The notes beneath the pieces are model-generated. The model saw only the letters and a program-made list of their open reading frames with translations, was not told the origin of the DNA and searched no databases. This document shows positions 1-8,865 of a stretch of DNA of 64,000 nucleotides, one piece after another. The stretch's first letter is position 1; each line of letters starts with the position of its first letter. The stretch lies in the NCBI GenBank assembly GCA_029247265.1, contig JAQWLN010000045.1:16501-80500 (forward strand), read 5' to 3'. The DNA is from Fuerstiella sp. GTDB taxonomy: Bacteria > Planctomycetota > Planctomycetia > Planctomycetales > Planctomycetaceae. The translations under genes and the position numbers were made by a program.

Positions 1-1224
1 GGCATCGGCTTTCCCCAGGACAGACGTGACTTCATTCTCAGTCCACACATAGTACTCGCCTTCAATTGCATTCGTTTCTGCGTCCAGAGCAGAACAGAAG
101 GCACCTTCCGTCGTCGTCATTTCGTTGTGAATGAATTCCGCGATGCCGACAGCGACGTCCCGGTAAACTTCGTTGTCCGTCCTGGCAGCCATTCGCGTGT
201 AAATGCTCAGCATCATCGCCTGGTCATACAGCATCTTTTCGAAGTGCGGAACGTGCCAGCGACGATCTGTGCTGTAGCGATGGAACCCGCCGCCCAAATG
301 ATCGTGGATGCCGCCCTGAGCCATTCGGGTAAGAGAATGCTCCACGATCTTCAGCAACTCGTCATCATCAATGGATTCATATAAGTCGAGCACCAGTTCC
401 AAACGCGGAACGTTCGGGAAACGGGGTTTTGTCGGCCGCCTTTTGTCGAAGTCAACACCGCCCCATACCGGATCGTACATTTCCTTTATGGGAGCAACAG
501 CACTGTTGAGAAGCTTTGCCTCCAGCTCCACTTGCTCCAGTTGTACTCCGGGCTGGCCCATTCTCTGAACCTGATTGGCGATCATGGACGCTGTGCGTTC
601 CAGGTCATTCCTGCGGCTCTGCCATAGTTCATCAATCCGATTGGCCACCGTCGAAAAACCACTACGACCATCCGGAGAATCGTGCGGCGGTAAATAGGTT
701 GCCCCCGCAATCGGATTCCCTTCCGGAGTCAGAAACATAGACAGCGGCCATCCACCACCGCCGGCAGAACCGACCATTTGCTGATAAACCAACAGGCTGG
801 TCATGTAGATATCGTCAACATCCGGACGTTCTTCGCGATCCACCTTGATGTTGACAAAGTGATCGTTCATCCAGGCCGCGATGACCTTGTCGGAAAACAC
901 CTTCCGTTCCATCACATGACACCAGTAACAGCTGCTGTAGCCGATGGAGAGGAAAATCGGTTTATTCTCCTTCTTTGCCTTTTCGAAGGCTTCCGGGCCC
1001 CACGAGTACCAGTCCACAGGATTGTGGGCATGCAACAGAAGGTAGGGACTGGACTCCCTGCTGAGACGGTTCGCCGGTCCGGCATGTTCTGCCGAACGGG
1101 CAGCTGTCTTTGTGTCGGTGGCTTGTTTCGGCCCCTCATCTGCCTGCAGACCTGCCAGGACGACCGTGCTGCACAGACAGACACAAAACCAGGGGAGCGT
1201 TTCGGTGAAACGTGTTATTTTCAT
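1..1224 (-). CDS. DUF255 / YyaL-type thioredoxin-domain protein, exported, partial (C-terminus beyond left edge)
   Basis: Not in the ORF track because its stop lies outside the window. Reading the minus strand from the ATG at 1224 gives 408 uninterrupted codons to base 1. The N-terminus ([18 protein letters not shown]...) is a plausible signal peptide. From about residue 50 comes the family hallmark [21 protein letters not shown], then a thioredoxin-like segment with SSCYWCHVM (CxxC is CYWC) and [10 protein letters not shown], typical of DUF255/SPATA20-like proteins. Further in, the [10 protein letters not shown] and [10 protein letters not shown] motifs of the glycosidase-like alpha/alpha toroid are visible. 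The family is usually 600-750 residues, so roughly the last third is missing. Its biological role is poorly known; a redox role is family-based inference. Confidence 0.93.
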   Translation of the reverse strand, partial: MKITRFTETLPWFCVCLCSTVVLAGLQADEGPKQATDTKTAARSAEHAGPANRLSRESSPYLLLHAHNPVDWYSWGPEAFEKAKKENKPIFLSIGYSSCYWCHVMERKVFSDKVIAAWMNDHFVNIKVDREERPDVDDIYMTSLLVYQQMVGSAGGGGWPLSMFLTPEGNPIAGATYLPPHDSPDGRSGFSTVANRIDELWQSRRNDLERTASMIANQVQRMGQPGVQLEQVELEAKLLNSAVAPIKEMYDPVWGGVDFDKRRPTKPRFPNVPRLELVLDLYESIDDDELLKIVEHSLTRMAQGGIHDHLGGGFHRYSTDRRWHVPHFEKMLYDQAMMLSIYTRMAARTDNEVYRDVAVGIAEFIHNEMTTTEGAFCSALDAETNAIEGEYYVWTENEVTSVLGKADA

Positions 1225-1775
1225 CAGACTCATCCGCGTTCGTATCAACTGCAATCCCGCACAAGAGGCAACTGACTGACTCTCACCAGGCTGCCGTTTT
1301 CCAACGAAAACAATGGCCAGCAGCCAGCCGGAATTGCGGCCAACTATTCTAACGACCACGCAGTGAACAGATAGTCCACAGGTTCATTGCCCCTGTTTTC
1401 CGGGCCAAATCCGGGCGACATCAGCACCAAAGTGTAAAGAAACTAACAGTTCAGGAGATGACAGCTGGCCGACCGGGGGCGACCACCGTGCGATTGCCGG
1501 AGTGTGCAGGCAGACATCGAGGCTGATAATTCGTCTTTGACGATTGAATTGACAGAATCGATGGGGCGGGTGTTAGGAATTCGTGAATCTTTGCCAAACG
1601 TGCCGCCGATGAAACTCATGGGTGATTGTCACCCGTTGCGCGCTGGTCGTTTCGTTTCAGGAACTCCAGCATTTTCCGTCGGTAGCCGCACGCAACGGAC
1701 CTGTTGCATCTACGGACGTACATACGCCGCCGACGGAGTCCTGAATAAGAAGCGGGGCAGGGAGGCTTTCGGACA
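1225..1775. other. Intergenic region between divergent DUF255 and HlyD-like genes
   Basis: About 550 bases with no gene I can support. An open frame from a GTG at 1504 runs into the HlyD-like start (overlapping it as ATGA), but its translation has no recognisable feature and no ribosome-binding site. An 8-bp inverted repeat (TCCGTCGG ... CCGACGGA) lies near 1676-1737, just ahead of the HlyD-like gene. The region should carry promoters for both flanking genes. Confidence 0.5.
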
Positions 1776-3272
1776 ATGAACCCAACACTGGCAACTAATC
1801 TGCTTGACCAGCTGTCGCATGGATACCGAATCGATAACAGATTCGGACCGGTCTACGACCACGCGCCAGCGGAAGCAGACAATCTCTGCGTGATACAGGG
1901 CATCGACGCAAGTGAAGCAGTCACGCTCAACAGACTGGGTGTTTACTTCGTGCGGCAAATCGCACTCTGGGAACAGGGTGAAGTCTGCGAGTTTGCCGAC
2001 GAGTTGGGTATAACATCGTCAGCACTAACGGACGAACAATGGGTCGACCAGGCAAGAAAATTCTGCCGCCCGCGATCGTTCCGACCGTCCAGTAATCTAC
2101 GTCACCTGCCCGCGTCACTCGTACGCACCGTGACACTGCTGGGTTGTGCACTGCTTGTAGGCTGCCTGTTCGTCTACTGGCTGGGCATACAGTCCAGTCA
2201 GCCAATTCGCGGCATGCTGGCAGCCGACATCACTTCGTTGCGAGTTCCCACAGAGTCCCGGCTTTTGAAATCTCACGTGCGCCCGGGCGACGAAGTATTC
2301 TCGGGGGACAGCCTGCTGCTTCTGGAAAAGACGGAACATCTGGCAACGATCTCTGTGCATGAGCAGCGGGTACGCGAACTGGAGCAACGACTGCAGCAGG
2401 CCGATGCTCAGGCAGCGTTGGATCTGGAATGGCGCACGCGCGAACTGAACCATGAACTTTCTGAAGTCCGTACACGAGCACACCTGATTCAGGAAGTGAA
2501 GCGGACGCCGGCTGAACATTTTCGATCAGCATCTCTGACAAATCGGAGACGTATCGCAACCGGACACGGAGTATACGCAGTATCAAATGCCCGCACACTG
2601 CGAGCCAGCGATGGATTCCCCAACCCAATGATCTTCATCAGCGGTGAGTCCGGCGAATCGTCGGTCGATGTTCCCAGACCGCCGCGCCTGCCTGGCCCGA
2701 CGCGATCACGCACAGTCCTGGCATCTGAAGCCAGTGGAGACAGCATCCTCAGCATTGAAGCCCGCAGCGTCGAAATGCGATTACAGAATCTGGAAGAACT
2801 GAGAGAAGTCCTTCCGCAGCAGGTTCGCCGAGCCGCCGGAGTGGAAAGCATTCGCGTTCAGTATGACGAAGCTGCTCAGCGACTTGCGGACCTGATGACT
2901 CTCAGCTGCGAAGTAGACGTCGTCTGCCCCGCGTACGGCAAGATTGGGCAGGTGCGGTATAAGGTGGGTGACACGATGTCCACCGGCGAAATCATGCTGA
3001 AGATTCTGCACACAGACCGACGTTACGTGCTGCTGAACGTACCCACATATCGAGTACACGAAATCGAACCAGGCACATCAGTTGTCCTGATCTTCCCAGG
3101 TAACGAACGATACCGCGGAACGGTTTCCAATCTGCCCATGCTGGCCGATGCGGTTGCCCTGGATGGTCAAAGTGTGGCGACTGTGCGCGTGGAGCCATCG
3201 GATAAGCTGTGGCCGGAGATCCCAATCGGCAGTCAGATTAATGTGCTGCTGAACGACGACCGGGTTTTTTAA
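1776..3272 (+). CDS. HlyD-family membrane adaptor with N-terminal helix-hairpin-helix-like domain
   Basis: 498 residues. The start is supported by GGGAGG about ten bases upstream of the ATG. Residues about 30-95 (DNLCVIQGIDASEAVTLNRLGVYFVRQIALW...) resemble the helix-hairpin-helix-like domain found at the end of some NADH dehydrogenase subunits and in many planctomycete proteins. A single transmembrane helix follows (LVRTVTLLGCALLVGCLFVYWLGI, about 109-132). Next is a barrel-sandwich half (ESRLLKSHVRPGDEVFSGDSLLLLEKTEH), a coiled coil (EQRVRELEQRLQQADAQ), a linker, a second helix and the second barrel half (CPAYGKIGQVRYKVGDTMSTGEIMLKIL), ending in a beta-barrel domain. This order is that of periplasmic adaptor (membrane fusion) proteins of export pumps or peptide exporters. 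No transporter or outer-membrane partner is adjacent, so the substrate is unknown. Confidence 0.8.
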   Translation: MNPTLATNLLDQLSHGYRIDNRFGPVYDHAPAEADNLCVIQGIDASEAVTLNRLGVYFVRQIALWEQGEVCEFADELGITSSALTDEQWVDQARKFCRPRSFRPSSNLRHLPASLVRTVTLLGCALLVGCLFVYWLGIQSSQPIRGMLAADITSLRVPTESRLLKSHVRPGDEVFSGDSLLLLEKTEHLATISVHEQRVRELEQRLQQADAQAALDLEWRTRELNHELSEVRTRAHLIQEVKRTPAEHFRSASLTNRRRIATGHGVYAVSNARTLRASDGFPNPMIFISGESGESSVDVPRPPRLPGPTRSRTVLASEASGDSILSIEARSVEMRLQNLEELREVLPQQVRRAAGVESIRVQYDEAAQRLADLMTLSCEVDVVCPAYGKIGQVRYKVGDTMSTGEIMLKILHTDRRYVLLNVPTYRVHEIEPGTSVVLIFPGNERYRGTVSNLPMLADAVALDGQSVATVRVEPSDKLWPEIPIGSQINVLLNDDRVF

Positions 3273-3368
3273 CACTTCGGCAAACGGAGGTCGCGACGAA
3301 AAAACAGAGGCGGACCGGACTAATAGAAACGCCCGTGCTGCCTGTCGTTATTTCCAGGAACGATTGTC

Positions 3369-3932
3369 CTACAACAGTTCAATATCCGCTTCATCGATAG
3401 TGATGGATGCCCCCTGCTGCAGAAAATTGACCATAATGGTCAGCCGATGCTGGCTCTTCACTTTGGTAATGGTGCCGGTCAGTTCCCGCTCCTTGAGCGG
3501 ACCACGAATGAGTCTCGCACGCTGGCCGACGACGGGACGAACTTCGGCCTGAAAATCATCACCATGCTCTTCCAGCAGGCGAACCTGACGCAGATCTGTG
3601 ACCAGTTGGTCCGCATCGTTGACGGCAATAACCTTCGAAATGCATCCGGTGGCCACTGTGTTGTAGCGGTCTTCTTCCGTGCCAAACACAAAAACGTAGC
3701 CTGCGAACAGAGGCACATAGCTGGTACGAATGCGACCTTGAGGGGACCTCGTTCGATTGGCTACCATGGGGCCGTAATGGGGGATATTCTGGGTTCGCAG
3801 CCGTCGCATCAGGTCTTTTTCCCGTCGCGAAAGCGTATACACTGCAAACCACTCACCGTCGGCGCTTACCGCCGTGGTGTCGTCGAGGAGTTGTTCCGGG
3901 TAGAGGTCCGGTTCCTTTTTCAGGATTGGCAT
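3369..3932 (-). CDS. NusG-family transcription elongation/antitermination factor (specialised paralogue)
   Basis: 187 residues. Residues about 26-130 form an NGN domain (EWFAVYTLSRREKDLMRRLRTQNIPHYGPMV ... VPLFAGYVFVFGTEED), and the C-terminus carries a KOW motif (VVGQRARLIRGPLKERELTGTITKV). Such proteins bind RNA polymerase and, in the RfaH/UpxY/LoaP group, promote read-through of long polysaccharide or biosynthetic operons. The housekeeping nusG normally sits beside secE and ribosomal protein genes; here the neighbour is a divergently transcribed dTDP-deoxysugar operon, which favours a specialised paralogue. The N-terminal 25 residues are an extension. I saw no ops element in the 160-base divergent gap, but the target could be elsewhere. 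Family assignment is firm, the specialised role is inference. Confidence 0.88.
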   Translation of the reverse strand: MPILKKEPDLYPEQLLDDTTAVSADGEWFAVYTLSRREKDLMRRLRTQNIPHYGPMVANRTRSPQGRIRTSYVPLFAGYVFVFGTEEDRYNTVATGCISKVIAVNDADQLVTDLRQVRLLEEHGDDFQAEVRPVVGQRARLIRGPLKERELTGTITKVKSQHRLTIMVNFLQQGASITIDEADIELL

Positions 3933-4092
3933 CTTCAGCTACGTCCGTGGCCTTGAATAGATAACGTGAAGCAGCATCGCCGAGTTACGAGCGATTTTTA
4001 ACGTGAATTCCGGGTTTGTACATAACACGTTCGGATTAACAAGTCGATCTTCGAATTGGTTCTGTTGTTGTAAGCTACAGAGGTTTTCGTGA

Positions 4093-4962
4093 ATGTTTGT
4101 TATTCTGGGAGGAAACGGGTATGTCGGAAATGCTTTTCAACGAGCATTGTCGGCAGAGCGGCAGGATTTCAGGGTAGTGTCCCGTGAGCAGCTTGATTAT
4201 TCCCGCCCCGATACATTGCTGCGTTTGCTTCGAGAAACCCGTGCCACGTTTGTGATTAACGCTGCCGGATATACGGGACGGCCGAATGTCGATGCATGTG
4301 AATTGCACAAGGCAGAATGCCTTGCGGGGAATGCCGTATTGCCTGGCATCATCAGGGAAGTGTGTGAGCACCTGAAATTGCCGTGGGGACACGTGTCATC
4401 GGGTTGTATCTACACCGGGGCCAAACCCGACGGAACCGGTTTTACAGAGCAAGACCCTCCTAATTTCTCTTTTCGACAGAACAACTGCAGCTTCTATTCC
4501 GGGTGCAAAGCTCTGGGCGAAAAAGTGCTGTTGGGAGCCGAACGGTGTTATGTCTGGCGGCTTCGGATACCGTTTGATGAAAATGATTCGCCGCGAAACT
4601 ATATCTCCAAAATGGTCAGATACGACCGGCTGCTGAATGCGACCAACAGCCTGTCGCAACTTACTGAGTTCGCAAACGCCAGCCTTGCCTGCTGGACGAA
4701 CCAGGTTGATTTCGGAATATACAATTTGACGAACCCCGGCAGCGTTACGACGCTCGAAGTGGTAGACATGATTACCCGACACGGCTTGTCGAATAAGCGG
4801 TTTTCCTTCTTCGAGTCGGAAGAGCAATTCATGCAACAGGCCGCGTCGGCGCCGCGATCCAATTGCGTTCTCGATGTCAGCAAGGCTGTGGCAGCGGGTT
4901 TGCCTTTAAGCCCGGTTCACGAGGCGCTTGAACGAGCGCTGTGTAACTGGAATCCTGTCTGA
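4093..4962 (+). CDS. NAD(P)-dependent sugar epimerase/reductase resembling plant NRS/ER (UER1) 4-keto-6-deoxyhexose 3,5-epimerase/4-reductase
   Basis: 289 residues; AGAGG lies shortly upstream of the ATG. It is an extended SDR with the GxxGxxG nucleotide loop (GGNGYVG, residues 5-11), the INAAGYTG strand and a YxxxK catalytic pair (FYSGCKALGEK). The stretches FTEQDPPNFS..., LRIPFDENDSPRNYISKMVRYDRLL and IYNLTNPGSVTTLEVVDMI closely follow the pattern I recall for the plant bifunctional 3,5-epimerase/4-reductase domain (RHM C-terminus, UER1) rather than bacterial RmlD. Followed by rmlB and rmlA with no rmlC or rmlD in the window, so one enzyme could replace both last steps of dTDP-L-rhamnose synthesis. 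Alternative: a plain RmlD-type reductase or reductase for another deoxysugar. Confidence 0.8.
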   Translation: MFVILGGNGYVGNAFQRALSAERQDFRVVSREQLDYSRPDTLLRLLRETRATFVINAAGYTGRPNVDACELHKAECLAGNAVLPGIIREVCEHLKLPWGHVSSGCIYTGAKPDGTGFTEQDPPNFSFRQNNCSFYSGCKALGEKVLLGAERCYVWRLRIPFDENDSPRNYISKMVRYDRLLNATNSLSQLTEFANASLACWTNQVDFGIYNLTNPGSVTTLEVVDMITRHGLSNKRFSFFESEEQFMQQAASAPRSNCVLDVSKAVAAGLPLSPVHEALERALCNWNPV

Positions 4963-5110
4963 AATTATTCACTTTGTCCTCGACACCTGCGTATGCTCAG
5001 ATATTCAGCTTCTGAGCAAAGTGAAGGAACGGGGTGGGAATATCACTGGAGCGGACCGCTGAAGACAGATCGAACTGAACTGCGGCGCTGCCGCGTTGAA
5101 GGCTGGGAAC

Positions 5111-6169
5111 ATGAAAACACTTTTGGTCACCGGAGGCGCGGGGTTTATCGGCAGCTGTTTTATACGAAGAGCTGTCCGACGCGGTGACACGGCGATCATC
5201 AATCTCGACAAACTGACGTACGCCGGCAATCCGGATTCGCTGCCACGCTCCGACAGCCAGCAACATCGACTGGTGCAGGGCGACATCGGTGACCGAGCAC
5301 TTGTGAAATCGCTGCTCTCTGAGTATCAGCCGGTGGCCATCATCAACTTTGCCGCCGAATCTCATGTGGACAGGTCCATCGACGGCCCACTGGAGTTCGT
5401 GGAAACGAATGTTGTGGCTACATGCCGACTGCTTGAAGAAGTCCGCGCTCACCTGGCGACACTCGATGATGATGCAAGACGGGCGTTTCGGTTTCTGCAC
5501 GTCTCTACCGATGAAGTCTACGGCTCGCTGGGCGCCACAGGGTCGTTCACAGAAACGACAGCATATTCGCCGAACAGCCCGTATTCTGCGTCAAAAGCGG
5601 CTTCCGACCATTTTGTCCGAGCATACCTGCATACTTACGGTCTGCCGACAGTGATGACCAACTGCAGCAACAACTATGGCCCGTATCAGTTTCCGGAGAA
5701 GCTCATTCCACTGATGATTCTGAACGCTGTGGAGGGCAGGCCACTTCCGATTTACGGTGACGGGCTGAACGTGCGCGACTGGCTGTTTGTCGAAGATCAT
5801 TGCGCGGCCATCGAAGCAGTTCTCAGGAACGGTCGGGTCGGTGAGTGCTACAACGTTGGCGGCAACAACGAACAGACGAATATCGACATCGTCAGAACAA
5901 TCTGCCGAACGGTCGACAGGTTATGTCCGAAGCTGCAACATGCTCCCTGCGAATCGCTCATCACGTACGTGACAGATCGGCCAGGCCACGACCGCCGCTA
6001 CGCAGTCGATGCATCCAAACTCAGGGACGAACTTGACTGGCGGCCCGAGCAGGATTTCGCCAGCGGCATCGACCAGACCGTGCAATGGTATGTCGACAAT
6101 CCGAACTGGGTACAACGTGTTCAAAGCGGCGAATATCGTCGCGAACGACTGGGACTGGAATCCAAATGA
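5111..6169 (+). CDS. rmlB: dTDP-glucose 4,6-dehydratase
   Basis: 352 residues from the ATG at 5111; the ORF track starts 15 bases earlier at a TTG, but [14 protein letters not shown] is the usual start of the family. Visible motifs are the NAD-binding [29 protein letters not shown], the catalytic STDEVYG with its Asp-Glu pair, and the YSASK catalytic Tyr/Lys, followed by [17 protein letters not shown]. The enzyme converts dTDP-glucose to dTDP-4-keto-6-deoxyglucose in the cytoplasm. It is the middle gene of a three-gene operon: 148 bases after the epimerase/reductase gene and overlapping rmlA by four bases (ATGA), which implies translational coupling. Confidence 0.96.
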   Translation: MKTLLVTGGAGFIGSCFIRRAVRRGDTAIINLDKLTYAGNPDSLPRSDSQQHRLVQGDIGDRALVKSLLSEYQPVAIINFAAESHVDRSIDGPLEFVETNVVATCRLLEEVRAHLATLDDDARRAFRFLHVSTDEVYGSLGATGSFTETTAYSPNSPYSASKAASDHFVRAYLHTYGLPTVMTNCSNNYGPYQFPEKLIPLMILNAVEGRPLPIYGDGLNVRDWLFVEDHCAAIEAVLRNGRVGECYNVGGNNEQTNIDIVRTICRTVDRLCPKLQHAPCESLITYVTDRPGHDRRYAVDASKLRDELDWRPEQDFASGIDQTVQWYVDNPNWVQRVQSGEYRRERLGLESK

Positions 6170-7050
6170 ACTATTTCAAAAAAGGCATTGTCCTTGCCGG
6201 CGGCACGGGATCGCGTCTGTTTCCGTTGACGCTGGGTATCAGCAAACAGATGGCCCCGGTTTACGACAAACCGATGATCTATTACCCACTGTCCACGCTG
6301 ATGCTGGCAGGTATCCGGGACGTGCTGATCATTTCCTCACCCAGAGACCTCAACGCTTTCAAGAAGTTACTTGGCGATGGTTCACAGTGGGGGATGACGT
6401 TTTCGTATATTGAACAGGCAAAACCGGAAGGCCTCGCTCAGGCCTTTATTCTGGGCGCGGATTTTGTCGGCGAAGACCACGTTGCGCTGGTGCTGGGCGA
6501 TAACATTTTCTACGGACGTGGCTTTCAGGAAATCCTTAACAGTGCCGCTTCGCTGCAGGACGGCGCGACGATTTTCGGCTATGAGGTTCGTGATCCCGAA
6601 CGTTATGGCGTTGTCGAGTTCGACCAAGACGGAAAAGCCATTTCACTGGACGAAAAGCCCGACAAGCCAAGATCCAATTTCGCCGTACCCGGCCTCTACT
6701 TTTATGACAACGATGTTATTGAAATCTCTCGTGGTCTGCAGCCGTCGCCTCGCGGTGAACTGGAGATCACGGATGTGAATCGAGAGTACATGCGTCGCGG
6801 GCGTCTGTGCGTGGAAACGTTGTCTCGAGGATTTGCGTGGCTGGACACTGGTACTCACGACTCCCTGCTGGACGCCGGAAACTTTGTGGCGGCGATCGAA
6901 AAACGAATGGGACTGAAGATCTCCTGCCCGGAAGAAATCGCCCTGCATCGCGGGTTTATTGACAGCAACCAACTGCTGAGTCTGGCCTCAGACTATAAGA
7001 ACGAATACGGCGAATATCTGCAACATGTAGCCAGTCGGCCGACAAACTGA
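6166..7050 (+). CDS. rmlA: glucose-1-phosphate thymidylyltransferase
   Basis: 294 residues starting at the ATG that overlaps the rmlB stop (ATGA, 6166-6169); the earlier start in the ORF track is inside rmlB. The nucleotidyltransferase signature [17 protein letters not shown] is at the N-terminus, followed by [24 protein letters not shown], the metal-binding [10 protein letters not shown] and the EITDVN and [13 protein letters not shown] motifs of the short RmlA class. It makes dTDP-glucose from glucose 1-phosphate and dTTP, the first committed step of dTDP-deoxysugar synthesis. Length matches the family. It ends the operon; the next gene is convergent. Confidence 0.97.
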   Translation: MNYFKKGIVLAGGTGSRLFPLTLGISKQMAPVYDKPMIYYPLSTLMLAGIRDVLIISSPRDLNAFKKLLGDGSQWGMTFSYIEQAKPEGLAQAFILGADFVGEDHVALVLGDNIFYGRGFQEILNSAASLQDGATIFGYEVRDPERYGVVEFDQDGKAISLDEKPDKPRSNFAVPGLYFYDNDVIEISRGLQPSPRGELEITDVNREYMRRGRLCVETLSRGFAWLDTGTHDSLLDAGNFVAAIEKRMGLKISCPEEIALHRGFIDSNQLLSLASDYKNEYGEYLQHVASRPTN

Positions 7051-7198
7051 GACTTCGTTACCGCAACGGCTCAAATATCGAACGGGGCAGGGCGGGCATC
7101 AAGAACCGATACCGTCGTTGATAAACTGTGCAAACGAAAAGCAGAGTTGTGTCCGGGAGAGCAGGGGCCTTCCTATTCGGTCAAAGGCAGCAACGCTC

Positions 7199-8518
7199 TC
7201 ATTTATTGTCCGCTGCTCGAATTTGACTGACCAGGACGTCATCCAGTTCTTTCAAACCCTGTTGGCGGTCAATTTCATAGAAGCCACTGTGATAGTGAGT
7301 AATCTTTCCTTCCGGAGAAAGTACAACCCACAACGGCAGCTGACCATCAGAGTCACGTGGATCACCAAGCTCACGGAGCAATGAGCCATCGTCGTAGCCG
7401 ATCTGATAGCTCAGGTTCATAAATTCCGCCAGCTTTCTCGCTGTTCGCTGACCAAGCCGAGCGGTATCGCTTTGCTGCAGCATGGGATTCATGGCCACTC
7501 CGACAACTTCCACCTTCAACTGCTTATATCTGTTGTACAAAAACTCCAGGTAGCCAACCTGACCGTACGGTTCAGACAGCGGCTTTTCCGCATACTTCCA
7601 GAAGTGCAGCACCACAACTTTTCCTCGCAGCGACGATGACGAAAAGTCACCGCCACCAATCAGGTTCAACGAGAACTCCGGCGAGTCACGGCCCAGCAAC
7701 TGGTTCTGCCGCTTCATGGTCTGCGAGATTCTTCGAGCCTGTTGTTCGACATTTCTTCGAATTCGCAGAACGGATTCCTGAAGTGGCGTGTCCGCAGCAA
7801 GAGTCGTTAACGATGTCAGCTGCGATTTCGAGTCGTCGACCTGCCGAGGAGACAATTCCAGGAGCTGCGTGTCCGGCCTGCGTTTCAACGCCGACTGAAG
7901 TGTCAGGAGCTCCGACCGCAGCTGATCAACGCGGTCCGAAATATCATCGCCCAGTGTTTCGGAGGACGTCTGTTTTAAATTGAGTTCGAAGCGAACGCCC
8001 TGTCCCATGAAGACATCCTGAGTCGCTCTGATCAGCGATCCGGAGTCTCGGGAAACCTGCATCGACTGCCGCCGTCCCCGTCGTTCACGTGCTTCAATCG
8101 TCCAGGCAGCGTTGTCACCTGACGAAGTGGCTGTAATTTCGTAACTCCAGCCGCCAACACTCCATTCACTGCCGACAGCAGCATCGTCTGGAATGCCCAG
8201 AGCAAGCGAAGGCAGCGGCAGCGTGTACTTGCTTCCGTCGTAGTCATAAATCAGATGCGGCGAAACACCGTTCGCGGCCATCTGTCCGAAACTTTCCGGC
8301 CAGGGGCATCCGTCACGCTCGTCATCCAGTACGGCGAAGAAAGGTACAGCTCCGTCGTCCAGCAGTAATGCCTCAAAACGCCTCAGTATCTGAGACTCAC
8401 CTCGAGTCTGTTGGGATAGTGCCCCGGAAAATCGCACGACGTTCAGGCTGGCAGCCTGAACATTCATAATGTGAATGAGTGATGTCACTGACAGGATCAG
8501 AGCACGGAAACAAGTCAT
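7199..8518 (-). CDS. Exported thioredoxin-fold (TlpA/AhpC-TSA-like) protein lacking the CxxC motif
   Basis: 439 residues. Start supported by AGGAG six bases before the ATG. The N-terminus is a signal peptide (MTCFRALILSVTSLIHIMNVQA). The first half has no family I recognise; about residues 175-280 are helical with several Gln/Arg-rich stretches, possibly a coiled coil. From about residue 300 the sequence follows the TlpA/peroxiredoxin-like fold (PEFSLNLIGGGDFSSSSLRGKVVVLHFWKYAEKPLSEPY...), with VVGVAMNP and LPLWVVLSPEGKI, but where WCGPC is expected it reads WKYAEKP. It should therefore not act as a thiol oxidoreductase. It faces rmlA convergently and is divergent from the kinase gene. Function unknown. 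Confidence 0.75.
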   Translation of the reverse strand: MTCFRALILSVTSLIHIMNVQAASLNVVRFSGALSQQTRGESQILRRFEALLLDDGAVPFFAVLDDERDGCPWPESFGQMAANGVSPHLIYDYDGSKYTLPLPSLALGIPDDAAVGSEWSVGGWSYEITATSSGDNAAWTIEARERRGRRQSMQVSRDSGSLIRATQDVFMGQGVRFELNLKQTSSETLGDDISDRVDQLRSELLTLQSALKRRPDTQLLELSPRQVDDSKSQLTSLTTLAADTPLQESVLRIRRNVEQQARRISQTMKRQNQLLGRDSPEFSLNLIGGGDFSSSSLRGKVVVLHFWKYAEKPLSEPYGQVGYLEFLYNRYKQLKVEVVGVAMNPMLQQSDTARLGQRTARKLAEFMNLSYQIGYDDGSLLRELGDPRDSDGQLPLWVVLSPEGKITHYHSGFYEIDRQQGLKELDDVLVSQIRAADNK

Positions 8519-8865
8519 AATCTGCTCCTAGAGGGAGGTTTTTAAGGGCGGGGCGGCGACTGACCGGGAAAAGTCCATCAATCCGTGGCGGAACTATGTC
8601 AGAAATGAAACGTATTGGCAACGGGTTCCCGCGCTCTGAAATTAACATATATCAACGAACCGATTAGGCTTCGCATCGATTCCCGGTGTCCGTTTATAAT
8701 GCGAATTGCATGCGTCAGTGCCGAATTTTGAGGATCGGCGACTGCTTCTCGTCGTCTTGTGTTTATTATTACACGCATTAACGAATCAATTTCTTCCCAA
8801 AGATCATGCTGCTGTGCGGTCCGAACCGGACGTGAATCAGCGGCTCAATATCAGGAGTGGGTGTA
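8519..8865. promoter_or_regulatory. Divergent intergenic region upstream of the Ser/Thr kinase
   Basis: About 350 bases, AT-richer than its surroundings in 8640-8800. A perfect TATAAT hexamer occurs at 8695-8700 on the plus strand, but there is no good -35 element 17 bases upstream, so it is only a candidate promoter for the kinase gene. The strong AGGAG for the minus-strand thioredoxin-like gene lies at its left end. No gene is seen. Confidence 0.35.

Noticed and set aside
1504-1779. Open frame of 91 codons overlapping the HlyD-like start as ATGA
   Set aside because: GTG start without ribosome-binding site and a translation with no recognisable features; the overlap is probably chance.
8695-8700. 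TATAAT as a definite kinase promoter
   Set aside because: No matching -35 element at the usual spacing, so only mentioned as candidate.
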